Counted from the stretch's first letter, positions 18,293 through 28,279 are shown. The stretch is DNA of 64,000 nucleotides from Brevibacterium yomogidense (GCF_900163715.1 NZ_FWFF01000001.1:248001-312000); one strand, 5' to 3'. The notes: generated from the letters alone by a model not told the origin. Program-made: numbers and translations.

Positions 18293-19443
18293 GATGCGTC
18301 TCCTACTTCTGACGGTCCGTTCCAGCGGATGGATCCCGGGGTCCGGGTGAGGCGGGGGACAATGCCGGGATGCGTCACAGTGTCTTCGTCATCACTCACC
18401 TCGACGAGCATGTCGCGCTCGCGGAACAGCGGATCCTCGAAGACGTCCGCGATGTCGTTGACCTTCGACGTCGGCACGTTGTGCTCGTCGAGGATCCGGC
18501 CGATCTCGTCGGCGTCGCGTGCCGCGGCCCATGCTGCGATGAGGTCGTCCAGTTCGTCCTGGTGCACACCGCGGGCGTGATGGTCGAGGAAGCGCGAGTC
18601 GTCGGCCAGCTCCGGGCGCCCCATCGCGCCCGTGAGCCTGCGGAACACCGTGTCCTGGTTCGCCGCGATGACGACCCACTTCCCATCGCTGCTCTGATAG
18701 ATGTTCGACGGTGCGATGCCCTTGAGCCGCGAGCCGCTGGGGCCTGGAACCACCTGACTGTGGGCGTACTCCGCGGTGGCGCCCTCGAGCAGGGAGAACG
18801 ACGATTCGACGAGGGACACGTCGACGACCTGCCCCTTGCCGCCGCCTGCAGCATCCCGCCAGTACAGCGCCATCATCACGCCCTGCACGGCGTAGAGCGA
18901 CGCGACCGAATCGCCCAGGGAGATGCCCGTGCGCGGAGGAGGCTGGTCCGGATACCCGTTCATGTGGCGGAGTCCGCTCGCGGCCTCGGCCACCGCCGCA
19001 TACCCGGGCTTGTGCGACTTGCTGCCCGTCTGGCCGTAGCCCGACACCCTCGCGATCACGAGGCCGGGGTTCGTCTTCCACAGCACGTCCGGGCCGAAGC
19101 CCAGCCGCTCCAGCGTGCCGGGCCGGAAGTTCTCGATGAGGACATCCGCCTCGTCGAGCAGCTCGCGCAGGCGAGCGCTGCCCTCCTCCGACTTGAGGTC
19201 GAGGCCGACGCTCGTCTTGTTGCGCGACTGCACCGCCCACCACAGCGAGCGCCGCGCGCCCTGGACGCGCCCCCACGTGCGCATGGGGTCGGGGCTCGAC
19301 GGGTTCTCGACCTTGATGACCGTCGCCCCGAAGTCCGCCATGATCCGGCCCGCGAAGGGCCCCGCGATCAGAGTCCCGAGCTCGACGACACGCACTCCGT
19401 CCAGAGCGTGGGGAGTCGGCCCGCCCGTCGTTCCGTGCTGCAT
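18289..19443 (-). CDS. CaiB/BaiF (family III) CoA-transferase
   Basis: 384 aa from the ATG at 19443, preceded by GAGGAGGGCGCACAC. Family features run throughout: LDGVRVVELGTLIAGPFAGR at the N-terminus, VKVENPSSPDPMR, NKTSVGLDLKSEEG, and the catalytic Asp in TGISLGDSVASLYAVQGVM (about residue 165). It transfers CoA between acyl-CoA and a free acid. Translational coupling to HMG-CoA lyase suggests both act on one substrate, for example a methylglutaryl-type acid, which is inference. A second family member is cut by the left window edge. Confidence 0.9.
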   Translation of the reverse strand: MQHGTTGGPTPHALDGVRVVELGTLIAGPFAGRIMADFGATVIKVENPSSPDPMRTWGRVQGARRSLWWAVQSRNKTSVGLDLKSEEGSARLRELLDEADVLIENFRPGTLERLGFGPDVLWKTNPGLVIARVSGYGQTGSKSHKPGYAAVAEAASGLRHMNGYPDQPPPRTGISLGDSVASLYAVQGVMMALYWRDAAGGGKGQVVDVSLVESSFSLLEGATAEYAHSQVVPGPSGSRLKGIAPSNIYQSSDGKWVVIAANQDTVFRRLTGAMGRPELADDSRFLDHHARGVHQDELDDLIAAWAAARDADEIGRILDEHNVPTSKVNDIADVFEDPLFRERDMLVEVSDDEDTVTHPGIVPRLTRTPGSIRWNGPSEVGDAS

Positions 19444-19762
19444 GTGTGCGCCCTCCTCAGAGCCGTGATCACGTGTCGATCCGCGTGCTTCCCATGTGAC
19501 GGTCACTCTCCTGCATCTCGCCGAGGCGGGACAAGCGGACCGCACGGTTCTGAGATCGCATGTCTGAGATCGCTGGTGGTCGGCTGACCGTCACTTCGAC
19601 ATCGGGACTCCGAGGCCCCGCGTCGGCTAGGGTTCGAAGAGATGTGATCGCTGGGGCCGTCACGCCGACTCACCTTCACGGAATCCGATCGTCGTACGGT
19701 CCTCCGACCGGAGGCTGACGGAGCGCGGCCCGCAGCGGGAGCCCGACCGAAGGAGTGCCGCC
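19444..19762. other. intergenic region between CoA-transferase and urease operon
   Basis: 319 bp without a supportable gene, holding the divergent promoters. An 11-bp direct repeat TCTGAGATCGC occurs at 19550-19560 and 19564-19574, and a short stem CCTCC/GGAGG lies near 19702-19713. I could not pick a nickel- or nitrogen-regulator site with confidence. Confidence 0.5.
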
Positions 19763-20065
19763 ATGCACCTGACTCCGCGCGAACAGGAGAAGCTGCTCAT
19801 CGTCGTCGCAGCCGATCTCGCACGACGACGACGTGAGCGCGGACTGCGCCTCAATCATCCGGAGGCGGTCGCCATCATCACCGCGGAGCTGATGGAGGGC
19901 GCGCGCGACGGCCGGAGCGTCGCAGACCTCATGAACTGGGGTGCGACCCTGCTGCACCGTGAGGACGTCATGGACGGAGTCCCGGAGATGATCCCGGACG
20001 TGCAGGTCGAGGCCACGTTCCCGGACGGCACGAAGCTCGTCACCGTCCACAATCCGATTCGCTGA
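19763..20065 (+). CDS. ureA: urease gamma subunit
   Basis: 100 aa, ATG at 19763 after CGAAGGAGTGCCGCC. Full-length gamma subunit with the family start [40 protein letters not shown] and the end [19 protein letters not shown]. It assembles with UreB and UreC as the structural urease, hydrolysing urea to ammonia and carbamate in the cytoplasm. It is the first gene of an unbroken ureABCEFGD operon. Confidence 0.97.
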   Translation: MHLTPREQEKLLIVVAADLARRRRERGLRLNHPEAVAIITAELMEGARDGRSVADLMNWGATLLHREDVMDGVPEMIPDVQVEATFPDGTKLVTVHNPIR

Positions 20066-20077
20066 GCGGAGGCTGCC

Positions 20078-20764
20078 GTGATCCCCGGTGAGTACGTCCT
20101 GAGCAGGGACCCCATCACATGCAACGCGGGCAAGGCGACCCGCATCATCAACGTCGTCAATCGAGGCGACCGTCCCATCCAGGTGGGCTCGCACTACCAC
20201 TTCTCCGAAGCGAATCCGCAGCTGCAGTTCGACCGCCTGGCCGCCCGCGGCATGCGTCTCGACTCCCCCGCCGGCACCGCGGTGCGGTTCGAGCCCGGCG
20301 ACGCACGCAGCGTCCACCTCGTGGAGCTCGGCGGTGCGCGCGAGGTGTACGGACTGCGCGACGAGGTCAACGGTCCCGTCGGCTCGACCGTGTCGATGTT
20401 CTCCACCGAGGCGATCGGCGGCAGCGCGGGATACGACATCGCCCGCGACCCGGACCTCGCCGTCCGCCACAAGGAGTACCGCAAGGAGAGCGCACCCGAG
20501 CAGGAGCTGCACGGCGAGCAGGCGGAGACCGTCTCCCCCGCCAAGAACTCGACCGCCACGGACCAGGAGTTCCACGGCGACCCGGAGACCCAGACGAACT
20601 CGATGCAGGCCGTCTCGAGCGCCTCGGGCGATGTGCCGACGGAGAGCACCAGTCGCTCCGAGGGCCGGCCCGCAGACCCGTCGTCCGACGGTCGGTCTGT
20701 CGCAGACCAGTCGTCTGAGGACCCGTCCTCCGACGACCCGGCATCCGAGGAGGAGCGTCCATGA
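20078..20764 (+). CDS. ureB: urease beta subunit with long acidic C-terminal extension
   Basis: 228 aa, GTG start at 20078, 12 bp after ureA. The core (residues 1-127) is a normal beta subunit: [57 protein letters not shown]. Free-standing beta subunits usually end near residue 100-130, but this one continues for about 100 more residues. The tail is rich in Ser, Glu, Asp and Thr, contains two imperfect repeats beginning [11 protein letters not shown] and [11 protein letters not shown], and ends [17 protein letters not shown]. The stop overlaps ureC by 4 bp, so the extension is genuinely in frame. Confidence 0.95.
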   Translation: MIPGEYVLSRDPITCNAGKATRIINVVNRGDRPIQVGSHYHFSEANPQLQFDRLAARGMRLDSPAGTAVRFEPGDARSVHLVELGGAREVYGLRDEVNGPVGSTVSMFSTEAIGGSAGYDIARDPDLAVRHKEYRKESAPEQELHGEQAETVSPAKNSTATDQEFHGDPETQTNSMQAVSSASGDVPTESTSRSEGRPADPSSDGRSVADQSSEDPSSDDPASEEERP

Positions 20765-22473
20765 GCTTCGAGATGAGCCGCAAGCAGTACGCGGAGATGT
20801 ACGGTCCCACCACCGGTGATGCCATCCGGCTCGCGGACACGGAACTGCTCGCAGAGATCGAGCACGACTACACCGTCTACGGCGAAGAGGTGTCGTTCGG
20901 CGGCGGCAAGGTCATCCGCGACGGCATGGGTCAGAACGGCCAGATGGTGCGCGCGGGGGGAATCCCCGACACCGTCATCACGAACGTCGTCATCCTCGAT
21001 CACACCGGCATCGTCAAGGCGGACGTCGCACTGCGCGACGGGCACATCTTCGCGATCGGCAAGGCGGGGAACCCTGCCACCCAGGACGGGGTCACGATCC
21101 CTGTGGGCGTGGCGACGGACGTGATCTCCGGCGAGCACAAGATCCTCACCGCAGGAGCCATCGACACCCACGTCCACTTCATCAACCCGGATCAGGTGGG
21201 AGTGGCCCTCGCCAACGGGACGACGACGCTGATCGGCGGAGGCACCGGTCCCTCCGACGCCTCGAACGCCACGACCGTGACGCCGGGCGAATGGCACATC
21301 TCCCGGATGCTGCAGGCGGTCGATTCCCTGCCGATCAATATCGGACTCCTGGGCAAGGGCCACGCGAGCAGTGTCGATCCACTGACGGAGCAGATCCGCG
21401 CCGGCGCCATCGGCCTGAAGATCCACGAGGATTGGGGCGCCACCCACGCATCCATCGACCGCGCGCTGCAGGCAGCGGACCTCATGGACATCCAGATCGC
21501 GATCCATGCGGACACGCTCAACGAGTGCGGCTTCGTCGAGGACACCATCCGGTCGATCGACGGCCGCGTCATCCACACCTTCCACACGGAGGGCGCCGGC
21601 GGCGGACACGCACCGGACATCATCCGCATGGCAGCGCTGTCGAACGTGCTGCCCGCGTCGACGAACCCCACCCTCCCGTACACACGCAACACCGTGGACG
21701 AGCACCTCGACATGGTGATGGTGGCGCACAACCTCAACCCCGACATCCCCGAGGACGTCGCATTCGCGGACTCGCGGATCAGGAACGAGACGATCGGTGC
21801 GGAGGACGTCCTGCAGGACCTGGGCATCTTCTCCATCACCAGCTCCGATTCGCAGGCGATGGGTCGCGTGGGCGAGGTCGCGCTGCGCACGTGGCAGGTC
21901 GCGAACGCGATGAAGCAGCAGCGCGGGCGCATGGCCGGCGACCCCGCGGTCGGGGACAACGCTCGCCTCAAGCGGTACGTCGCGAAGTACACGATCAACC
22001 CGGCGATCGCGCACGGGATCGCCGATTCCGTGGGGTCCGTCGAGGTCGGCAAGTTCGCGGACCTCGTCCTGTGGGACCCCGCGTTCTTCGGCGTCAAGCC
22101 GCAGCTGATCATCAAGGGCGGGCAGATCGTCCAGGCCCTCATGGGCGACTCCAACGGCTCGATCCCCACTCCGCAGCCCCGCACCATGCGGTACAACTTC
22201 GGTGCGATGGGCCGCGCGGTGCACGAGTCCTCTCTCACCTTCCTGCCGACGGCGGCACTGGACGCCGAGGTGCCCGCCCGGCTGGGGCTGCAGCACTCGA
22301 TCCGCGAGGCCAAGGGGATGCGGGACCTCTCGAAGGCCGACCTCAGACTCAACGACGCGACGCCCCGCATCGACGTCGACCCGGAGACGTACAGGGTCCT
22401 GGTCGACGGCGAGCACGTCACGTCGCAGCCCTCCGATGAGCTGCCCATGGCCCAGCGCTACTTCCTCTTCTAG
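20761..22473 (+). CDS. ureC: urease alpha subunit (catalytic)
   Basis: 570 aa, ATG at 20761 overlapping ureB. It carries the di-nickel active site: HVHFI for the first two His ligands, the carbamylated Lys220 in [16 protein letters not shown], and [16 protein letters not shown]. The mobile flap is unusual. Klebsiella urease has C319-H320-H321 there, but this protein reads V-A322-H323-N-L-N, so the flap Cys is Ala while the catalytic His remains. The Asp ligand is in [12 protein letters not shown]. It is otherwise full length and likely active. Confidence 0.97.
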   Translation: MSFEMSRKQYAEMYGPTTGDAIRLADTELLAEIEHDYTVYGEEVSFGGGKVIRDGMGQNGQMVRAGGIPDTVITNVVILDHTGIVKADVALRDGHIFAIGKAGNPATQDGVTIPVGVATDVISGEHKILTAGAIDTHVHFINPDQVGVALANGTTTLIGGGTGPSDASNATTVTPGEWHISRMLQAVDSLPINIGLLGKGHASSVDPLTEQIRAGAIGLKIHEDWGATHASIDRALQAADLMDIQIAIHADTLNECGFVEDTIRSIDGRVIHTFHTEGAGGGHAPDIIRMAALSNVLPASTNPTLPYTRNTVDEHLDMVMVAHNLNPDIPEDVAFADSRIRNETIGAEDVLQDLGIFSITSSDSQAMGRVGEVALRTWQVANAMKQQRGRMAGDPAVGDNARLKRYVAKYTINPAIAHGIADSVGSVEVGKFADLVLWDPAFFGVKPQLIIKGGQIVQALMGDSNGSIPTPQPRTMRYNFGAMGRAVHESSLTFLPTAALDAEVPARLGLQHSIREAKGMRDLSKADLRLNDATPRIDVDPETYRVLVDGEHVTSQPSDELPMAQRYFLF

Positions 22474-22492
22474 GCCTCCGGAAGGAGACAGC

Positions 22493-22966
22493 TTGATCAT
22501 CGACAGCATCCAGGGGAACCGGTCCGACCTCCCCGCAGACGACCTCGCCGCGCTGCGCGAGGACCGCGTCCCCCTCACGAACGCGCAGCTGCTCAAGCGC
22601 GTCCAGCGCGTGTCCACGGAAGCCGGTGAGGAGATCGGCCTCCAGCTCGCGCAGCAGCAGGAGCTGCGCGACGGGGACGTGCTCCACCGCGACGATTCGC
22701 GGATCATCACCGTGCATGTCCTGCCGACGGACGTCCTCGTGATCTCGCCGGAGGACATCACGACGATGGGCTTCGTCGCCCACAGCCTGGGCAACCGTCA
22801 TCTGCAGGCGCAGTTCTTCGGCCCGGAGTCCGAGTACGGCAGACCCGTCATGGTGGTGCTCTACGACCACACGGTGGAGGACTTCCTGACCCACCACGGC
22901 ACGCCCTTCACCCGCGAGGACCGGGTCATGCCGGCCGCGTTCCGCCATGCCGAGCACAGCCACTGA
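22493..22966 (+). CDS. ureE: urease accessory protein, nickel metallochaperone
   Basis: 157 aa from a TTG start at 22493, preceded by GGAAGGAGACAGC; the longer upstream reading in this frame is inside ureC. It begins LIIDSIQGNRSDLPADDL and has the UreE domains: the N-terminal TGEEIGLQL-like segment and the C-terminal nickel-binding fold with MGFVAHSLGNRHLQAQ and YDHTVEDFLTHHGTPFTRED. The C-terminal tail has only HAEHSH rather than a long His-rich tail. It delivers nickel to the UreFGD complex. Confidence 0.93.
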   Translation: MIIDSIQGNRSDLPADDLAALREDRVPLTNAQLLKRVQRVSTEAGEEIGLQLAQQQELRDGDVLHRDDSRIITVHVLPTDVLVISPEDITTMGFVAHSLGNRHLQAQFFGPESEYGRPVMVVLYDHTVEDFLTHHGTPFTREDRVMPAAFRHAEHSH

Positions 22967-23651
22967 TCCAGCAGGGCTGCTGACCCTCATCCAGCTGTCC
23001 GACTCCGCTCTGCCGACTGGCTCGTTCAGCCACTCGTTCGGACTCGAGTCATACCTGGAGCGCGGGCTGGTCGCCGACGCGGAGGGCTTCGCCCAGTGGC
23101 TGCGCGGCTACCTGCACCAGATGGCGTTCGTCGATGCACTCGCCGTCCGGCTGACCGCCGAGGCCGCACGGACGGGCGATGACGCAGGAGTGCGCCGGAC
23201 CGACCACCTCCTCCACGCCGCTGCGATCCCCCGTCAGGTGCGCGACGCGGGCACCGCGATGGGGCTGCGGATGAACCGCATCGCCCAGGTCGCGTTCCCG
23301 CACGCGACTGCCGCCGCCCGGTACCGCGACGCCGTCGAAGAGGGCGCGTGCCACGGGCACCCGGCCCTCGTCTTCGCGCTCGTCGCGCACGACGCGGGCC
23401 TGGATGCGCGCACCAGCACCACCGCGTACCTCATGCAGCTCGCGACGGCGCTCACCCAGAACGCGATCCGGGCGATCCCGCTCGGCCAGGACGCCGGGCA
23501 GCGGGTGCTCGCCGAGGCCCGGGGGACGATCCCGGACATCGTCGAGGTGGTCTTCACCCTCGAGGAGCACGACCTGGGGGCGAGCGCCCCCGGACTGGAG
23601 ATCGCGCAGATGCAGCACGAGACCCAGAGAGCCCGGATGTTCATGTCGTAG
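22947..23651 (+). CDS. ureF: urease accessory protein UreF
   Basis: 234 aa, ATG at 22947, overlapping the ureE end by 20 bp. All-helical UreF features: [21 protein letters not shown] near the N-terminus, [29 protein letters not shown] and [20 protein letters not shown]. It bridges UreD and UreG in the apo-urease activation complex. The 61 bp to ureG contain imperfect CAGACGCA repeats of no evident role. Confidence 0.94.
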   Translation: MPSTATDPAGLLTLIQLSDSALPTGSFSHSFGLESYLERGLVADAEGFAQWLRGYLHQMAFVDALAVRLTAEAARTGDDAGVRRTDHLLHAAAIPRQVRDAGTAMGLRMNRIAQVAFPHATAAARYRDAVEEGACHGHPALVFALVAHDAGLDARTSTTAYLMQLATALTQNAIRAIPLGQDAGQRVLAEARGTIPDIVEVVFTLEEHDLGASAPGLEIAQMQHETQRARMFMS

Positions 23652-23712
23652 GACAGACGCAGACGCATCACCAGACGCACGCACGTCACCAGACACAGTC
23701 AGGAGCAGCACG

Positions 23713-24327
23713 ATGAAACCAGTTCGCATCGGAGTCGGCGGCCCGGTCGGAGCCGGCAAGACCCAGCTGGTGGAGCGCATCACCCGCGCTCTGCAGGACA
23801 AGTTCTCGATGGCCGCCATCACGAACGACATCTACACGATCGAGGACGCGAAGATCCTCGCCGCGGACGGGGTCCTCCCCCTGGACCGGATCATCGGCAT
23901 CGAGACGGGTGGCTGCCCCCACACCGCCATCCGCGAGGACACCTCGATGAACGAGGCGGCGATCACGGAGCTCAAGCGCCGGCACGAGGACCTCGACATC
24001 GTCTTCGTCGAATCCGGCGGCGACAACCTCTCCGCCACGTTCAGCCCGGAGCTCGTCGACTTCTCGATCTATGTCATCGACGTCGCGCAGGGCGAGAAGA
24101 TCCCCCGCAAGGCGGGTCAGGGCATGATCAAATCGGACTTCTTCGTCATCAACAAGACGGACCTCGCACCCATGGTGGGCGCGGACCTGAGCGTCATGGA
24201 GGCGGACTCGAAGCAGTTCCGCGGCGAGCGCCCCTTCGGCTTCACCAACCTGAGGACGGACGAGGGCCTGGACGCGATCCTCTCCTGGATCCGCCGCGAC
24301 GTGATGATGGCAGACCTGGCTCAGTGA
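23713..24327 (+). CDS. ureG: urease accessory GTPase
   Basis: 204 aa from the ATG at 23713 with CAGGAGCAGCACG upstream. SIMIBI-class GTPase with the P-loop [11 protein letters not shown], the Cys-Pro-His nickel motif in [35 protein letters not shown], and the guanine-specificity NKTDLAP. It couples GTP hydrolysis to nickel insertion into UreC. It overlaps ureD by 4 bp. Confidence 0.96.
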   Translation: MKPVRIGVGGPVGAGKTQLVERITRALQDKFSMAAITNDIYTIEDAKILAADGVLPLDRIIGIETGGCPHTAIREDTSMNEAAITELKRRHEDLDIVFVESGGDNLSATFSPELVDFSIYVIDVAQGEKIPRKAGQGMIKSDFFVINKTDLAPMVGADLSVMEADSKQFRGERPFGFTNLRTDEGLDAILSWIRRDVMMADLAQ

Positions 24328-25232
24328 CGGACTCCCGCGCCACCGTTGATCGGGCCGACGCACTCGCCGGGCCGGTCGGCAGTCTCCGACTGCACGTCGC
24401 GAACAGGGGCGATCGGGCCATCGCCACGGACCAGTACTTCCAGGGCGCGCTGCGCGTCCTGCGGCCGCACTACCTCGATGAGTCGGGGCAGGTGACGTAC
24501 ACGATCGTGAATCCGGGGGGCGGATACCTGGGCGGCGACGTCTACGACATCGACGTGGAGGTCGCCCAGGACGCCTCGCTCCTGCTCACGACCCAGTCCG
24601 CGACGAAGGTCTACCGCACGCCGGAGGCCGCCGCGCACCAGCGCACGGTCTTCCGGCTGGGCCCGCGCGCCGTGCTGGAGAACCTGCCGGACCAGCTCAT
24701 CGCCTACCGCGAAGCCCACTACGTGCAGGACACGGTCGTGGACATGGACGCATCCGCGACCTTCGTGACGGCTGAGATCATCACCCCGGGGTGGGCGCCC
24801 GACGGCACCCTGTTCACCTACGACGAGGTGCGGCTGCGCCAGGAGGTCCGCATCGACGAGGTCCCCGTCGTCCTCGACAGCCTCATCGTGCGCCCGGATG
24901 CTGGAGACGAGTCGGTCGAATCGACCCTGTTCATGGCCGGGCGCACGCACCTGGGCACACTGCTGGCGGTGGACGGCCGCATCGACGACGCGCTCGTCGC
25001 AGAGGTCCGTGCCCTGGTCGACACCGCGCTTCAGGAGCGCACCGGACCCAGCACCGCAGGCCGCGGGCACGTCACGCCCGTCGCCGGCGTCTCCGCAGTC
25101 CCCGGCCCGGGACTCGCCGTCCGGGTCCTCGGCACCTCGACGGAGCACGTCCAGTCCGCCCTCATGGCGGTCGTGGACCTGCTGCGCGCGCGCTGGCGCG
25201 CACAGGACCCGGTGCACCTCCGCAAGTACTGA
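24324..25232 (+). CDS. ureD: urease accessory protein UreD
   Basis: 302 aa, GTG start at 24324 overlapping the ureG stop. UreD features include [36 protein letters not shown] and [20 protein letters not shown]. It binds apo-urease and channels nickel to the active site. It is the last gene of the urease operon. The next gene begins 85 bp downstream from its own candidate promoter. Confidence 0.93.
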   Translation: MTDSRATVDRADALAGPVGSLRLHVANRGDRAIATDQYFQGALRVLRPHYLDESGQVTYTIVNPGGGYLGGDVYDIDVEVAQDASLLLTTQSATKVYRTPEAAAHQRTVFRLGPRAVLENLPDQLIAYREAHYVQDTVVDMDASATFVTAEIITPGWAPDGTLFTYDEVRLRQEVRIDEVPVVLDSLIVRPDAGDESVESTLFMAGRTHLGTLLAVDGRIDDALVAEVRALVDTALQERTGPSTAGRGHVTPVAGVSAVPGPGLAVRVLGTSTEHVQSALMAVVDLLRARWRAQDPVHLRKY

Positions 25233-25305
25233 GCCGGCGCGCGACCCCACCTCCAGCACCCCCGCGCCTCCCACAACCCCACCGTGCCGTCCATCCGCCC
25301 GGTGC

Positions 25306-25325
25306 TAACGTGTCCGAGTGGACAC
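25306..25325 (+). promoter_or_regulatory. candidate promoter and palindrome over the start of the importer operon
   Basis: TAACGT at 25306-25311 fits an actinobacterial -10, placing the transcript start at or next to the GTG codon 25318, so the mRNA may be leaderless (no ribosome site is seen). A 16-bp palindrome GTGTCC-GAGT-GGACAC (25310-25325) covers the same spot, where a bound repressor would block transcription. Confidence 0.45.
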
Positions 25326-26439
25326 ATATTCGCCGTCGCGCGCACCGCGCTCTCCGCAGACGGCCGGACCGCCGGAGTCCGCTCGCCGCATCCTCGGGGT
25401 GGACCGTCAGCGACGGCGGGGCCGGATCTGGCTCACCGTTCTCACGATCGGCCTCGTCCTCACCGCCATCGCGGGCATCGCACTGGGCTCCGTGGGGATC
25501 GCGCCGCAGCACGTGGCGGGGATCCTCGGCCACCACCTGTTCGGGCTCCCCGTCGGTTCCTGGTCGCCCGCGGACGAGGCGATCGTCTGGCAGGTCAGGA
25601 CCCCGCGCATGGCGCTGGGCCTGTGCGTCGGCGCGGGGCTGGCCGTGTGCGGCATGGCCCTGCAGGCGATGGTCCGCAACGTGCTCGCCGATCCGTACCT
25701 GCTCGGTGTGAACTCCGGAGCCTCGTCCGGTGCGGCAGCCGCGATCCTGTTCGGCGCCGGCGCCGTGCTGGGCGAGCACGCTCTCCAGGGCAGTGCGTTC
25801 CTCGGCGCCCTCGCCGCGTCACTCCTCGTCTACGCGGTCGCGCGATCCGGCGGCCGGGTCACGTCGCTCCGCCTGCTGTTCGCCGGCGTCGCCGTCGGGT
25901 ACGCGCTCTACGCGCTCACCAGCTTCCTCATCTTCGCGAGCGGGTCCGCCGAGGGCGCCCGCTCCGTCATGTTCTGGCTGCTGGGCTCTTTGTCGCTGGC
26001 GCAGTGGGGCACCCCGCTCCTCGCCGTCGCCGTGGTCACGCTCATCACCGTCGTCGTGCTGACGCTGCACGGCGGGCACCTCGATGCGATGGCCGCCGGC
26101 GATGAGACCGCGCGCACCCTGGGCATCTCCCCCGAGGTCCTGCGCACCGGCCTGCTCCTCCTCGTCTCGCTGTGCATCGGTGTGCTCGTGTCCGCGTCCG
26201 GCAGCATCGGCTTCGTCGGACTGGTCGTCCCCCACCTCGCGCGCCGGATCGTCGGCTCCGCACATGCCCGCGCGGTGCCGATCACCGCACTGCTGGGCGG
26301 CCTGCTGCTGGTGTGGGCGGACGTCGCGGCCCGCACCGCCCTGGCGCCGCAGGAGATCCCCATCGGCATCCTCACAGCACTCGTGGGCGCCCCGTTCCTC
26401 CTCATCCTGATCCGCCGGATGCAGGCCACCACCGCATGA
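25318..26439 (+). CDS. FecCD/BtuC-family ABC importer permease
   Basis: 373 aa, GTG start at 25318. After a 40-residue charged N-terminus there are about nine or ten membrane helices. FecCD signatures are plain: WQVRTPRMALGLCVGAGLAV, LQAMVRNVLADPYLLGVNSG, the coupling helix region AAGDETARTLGISPEVLRTG and GSIGFVGLVVPHLARRIVGS. It forms the channel for a siderophore, cobalamin, haem or metal complex. It is first in a four-gene operon with binding protein, ATPase and a methyltransferase-ArsR fusion, directly after the urease operon, which makes nickel or another metal complex a reasonable but unproven substrate. F420-0-type importers of Actinobacteria are an alternative. Confidence 0.9.
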   Translation: MDTYSPSRAPRSPQTAGPPESARRILGVDRQRRRGRIWLTVLTIGLVLTAIAGIALGSVGIAPQHVAGILGHHLFGLPVGSWSPADEAIVWQVRTPRMALGLCVGAGLAVCGMALQAMVRNVLADPYLLGVNSGASSGAAAAILFGAGAVLGEHALQGSAFLGALAASLLVYAVARSGGRVTSLRLLFAGVAVGYALYALTSFLIFASGSAEGARSVMFWLLGSLSLAQWGTPLLAVAVVTLITVVVLTLHGGHLDAMAAGDETARTLGISPEVLRTGLLLLVSLCIGVLVSASGSIGFVGLVVPHLARRIVGSAHARAVPITALLGGLLLVWADVAARTALAPQEIPIGILTALVGAPFLLILIRRMQATTA

Positions 26440-26447
26440 GGTCACCC

Positions 26448-27512
26448 ATGTCCCCACATCCCCGCCCCACCCGGCCCGCCGGCTCCCATCTGCGCACCCT
26501 CGTCCTCGCCGCCGCCTCGGGCCTGGTGCTGTCCGCGTGCGGAGCAGGCGACACCGCCGCCGAGGCCCCGGCCGGCTCCCAGCAGGAGGCTGAATCCCAG
26601 CAGGAGGCCGGATCCCAGCAGTACGGCGACGGCCAGCCGGTCACCGTCACGAACTGCGGTGCCGAGGTGACGTTCGAGTCCCCGCCGGAGCGGCTCGTCC
26701 TGCTGAAGTCCGCACCCGTCGCCGCCCTGCACGCGCTGGGGGTGCTGGACCGCGCGGTCGCCCGCGCGGGTGCGTACCCGGAGGAGTACTGGGATGCGGA
26801 CACGCACACGCAGCTCGAGCAGATCCCGGAGCTCACGTCGAACGTCGACGGCACCGGCCACCTGCACATCTCGAAGGACGTCGTCATCGCCCAGGAGCCG
26901 GACGTCGTGTTCGGCGAGGTGGAGAACCTGCCGCGGAGCGGGCTGGCCGATCTGGGGATCCCCGTCCTCGAGGAGCCCCTGCTCTGCACCAACCAGGCGG
27001 ACACGTCGCCGGACTTCGCCGATGTGGGTGAGCAGATGCGCCTCTACGGCGAAGTCTTCGATGAGGCGGAGCGCGCCGACGAGGTCGCCGACGGGCTCGC
27101 ACAGCGGGTCGACGCGGTCCGCACGCGCACGGAGGACGCTCCCGATCGCACTGCCGCCGTGCTGTACCCCACCGTGGGCGGCGGCACGACCTACGCCTAC
27201 GGCACGGGCTCGATGGCTCAGGCCCAGCTGGAGGCTGCCGGGTTCGCCAACGTGTTCGGCGAGCAGCGGGAGCGGGTGTTCGAGGTGACGGCGGAGCAGC
27301 TGCTGGGCCGGGACCCGGACGTCGTCATCCTCCTCCACTCGGACGGGGATCCGCAGGCGGTCGAGCAATCGCTCGCGCAGCTGCCCGGTGCGGACCAGCT
27401 GACCGCGGTGCAGGACGGGACCGTCATGGCGCAGCTGCTCCACTTCTCCGAGCCCGCGACGCCGCTGGCGGTCGACGGCCTCGAGCAGATCGCGGAGAGG
27501 TTCGACCGATGA
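26448..27512 (+). CDS. class III ABC binding lipoprotein
   Basis: 354 aa from the ATG at 26448, which has TGAGGTCACCC upstream; the ATG at 26436 overlaps the permease stop but is less well placed. The lipobox is LVLSAC (about residues 29-34). A Gln/Glu-rich linker follows (three QQEA(E/G)SQ repeats). The TroA/BtuF-type fold starts VTVTNCGAEVTFESPPERLV and contains two lobes typical of siderophore, haem, cobalamin or nickel-chelate binding proteins. The tail FAPATPLAVDGLEQI-like segment is standard. It feeds the adjacent permease. Confidence 0.88.
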   Translation: MSPHPRPTRPAGSHLRTLVLAAASGLVLSACGAGDTAAEAPAGSQQEAESQQEAGSQQYGDGQPVTVTNCGAEVTFESPPERLVLLKSAPVAALHALGVLDRAVARAGAYPEEYWDADTHTQLEQIPELTSNVDGTGHLHISKDVVIAQEPDVVFGEVENLPRSGLADLGIPVLEEPLLCTNQADTSPDFADVGEQMRLYGEVFDEAERADEVADGLAQRVDAVRTRTEDAPDRTAAVLYPTVGGGTTYAYGTGSMAQAQLEAAGFANVFGEQRERVFEVTAEQLLGRDPDVVILLHSDGDPQAVEQSLAQLPGADQLTAVQDGTVMAQLLHFSEPATPLAVDGLEQIAERFDR

Positions 27513-28279
27513 TCAGCGCATCCGGGCTCACTGTCGCGTTCGGGGACACCACGGTCGTGCGCGACGTCTCGCTGTCGACGCTGGACGGCGGTGTCGTGGG
27601 GCTCATCGGGCCGAACGGCAGCGGGAAGACGACGGTGCTGCGCATGCTCCACGGCGCGCTGCGTCCGCGCGCGGGATCGGTCGCCCTGGACGACGTGCCG
27701 CTGGAGGACATGTCCGCGCGGGACATCGCCCGGGTGCTCGCCGTCGTCGTCCAGGAGGAGCAGTCGGACACCTCGATGACAGTCGGCGAGATGGTGCTGA
27801 TGGGCCGCCTCCCGCATCTGCCCAGCTTCGCGCGGACCCGGGACGAGGACCATCTCGTCGCGGCCCGGGCGCTGGAGCAGGTGGGTGCGGACCACCTCGG
27901 CGGCAGGGTCTTCACGAGCCTGTCGGGAGGCGAGCGGCAGCGGGTGCTCATCGCACGCGCGGTCGCGCAGCAGGGGACCCACCTGCTGCTGGACGAGCCG
28001 ACCAACCACCTGGACATCCGCTATCAGCACGACGTCCTGCGGCTGGTCCGCAGGCTCGGGACGACGACCGTCGTGGTGCTGCACGACCTCAACCTGGCGG
28101 CCCGCTACTGCGACCGACTGGTCCTGCTCGAGGAGGGGACGGTGGCCGCGAGCGGCACACCTCGCGAGGTGCTCACCCCGGACCTCATCCGCCGTGTCTA
28201 CGGCATCGGAGCGACACCGCTCGAGGCGGAGGGGTCGCTGCAGCTGCTGTTCGCACCGCTGACGGAGGGGGCCGCATGA
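27509..28279 (+). CDS. ABC importer ATPase, FepC/BtuD type
   Basis: 256 aa, ATG at 27509 overlapping the binding-protein stop. All nucleotide-binding motifs are present: Walker A GPNGSGKTT (about residues 34-42), signature LSGGERQR (about 136), Walker B LLLDEPTNHLD and the switch His in VVLHDLNLAARYCDR. It energises the permease encoded two genes upstream. Its stop overlaps the next gene by 4 bp. Confidence 0.93.
   Translation: MISASGLTVAFGDTTVVRDVSLSTLDGGVVGLIGPNGSGKTTVLRMLHGALRPRAGSVALDDVPLEDMSARDIARVLAVVVQEEQSDTSMTVGEMVLMGRLPHLPSFARTRDEDHLVAARALEQVGADHLGGRVFTSLSGGERQRVLIARAVAQQGTHLLLDEPTNHLDIRYQHDVLRLVRRLGTTTVVVLHDLNLAARYCDRLVLLEEGTVAASGTPREVLTPDLIRRVYGIGATPLEAEGSLQLLFAPLTEGAA

Noticed and set aside
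20194-22794. 866-codon minus-strand open frame opposite ureB-ureC-ureE
   Set aside because: The urease genes on the plus strand are unmistakable and overlapping; the antisense product is low-complexity and has no recognisable domain.
23652-23712. Short CAGACGCA repeats between ureF and ureG as a CRISPR-like or regulatory array
   Set aside because: Repeats are imperfect, short and unspaced; more likely low-complexity spacer sequence.
25318-28279. Firm assignment of the importer to F420-0
   Set aside because: Similar actinobacterial cassettes are annotated this way, but no cofE or F420 gene is adjacent and no specific motif could be confirmed by eye.
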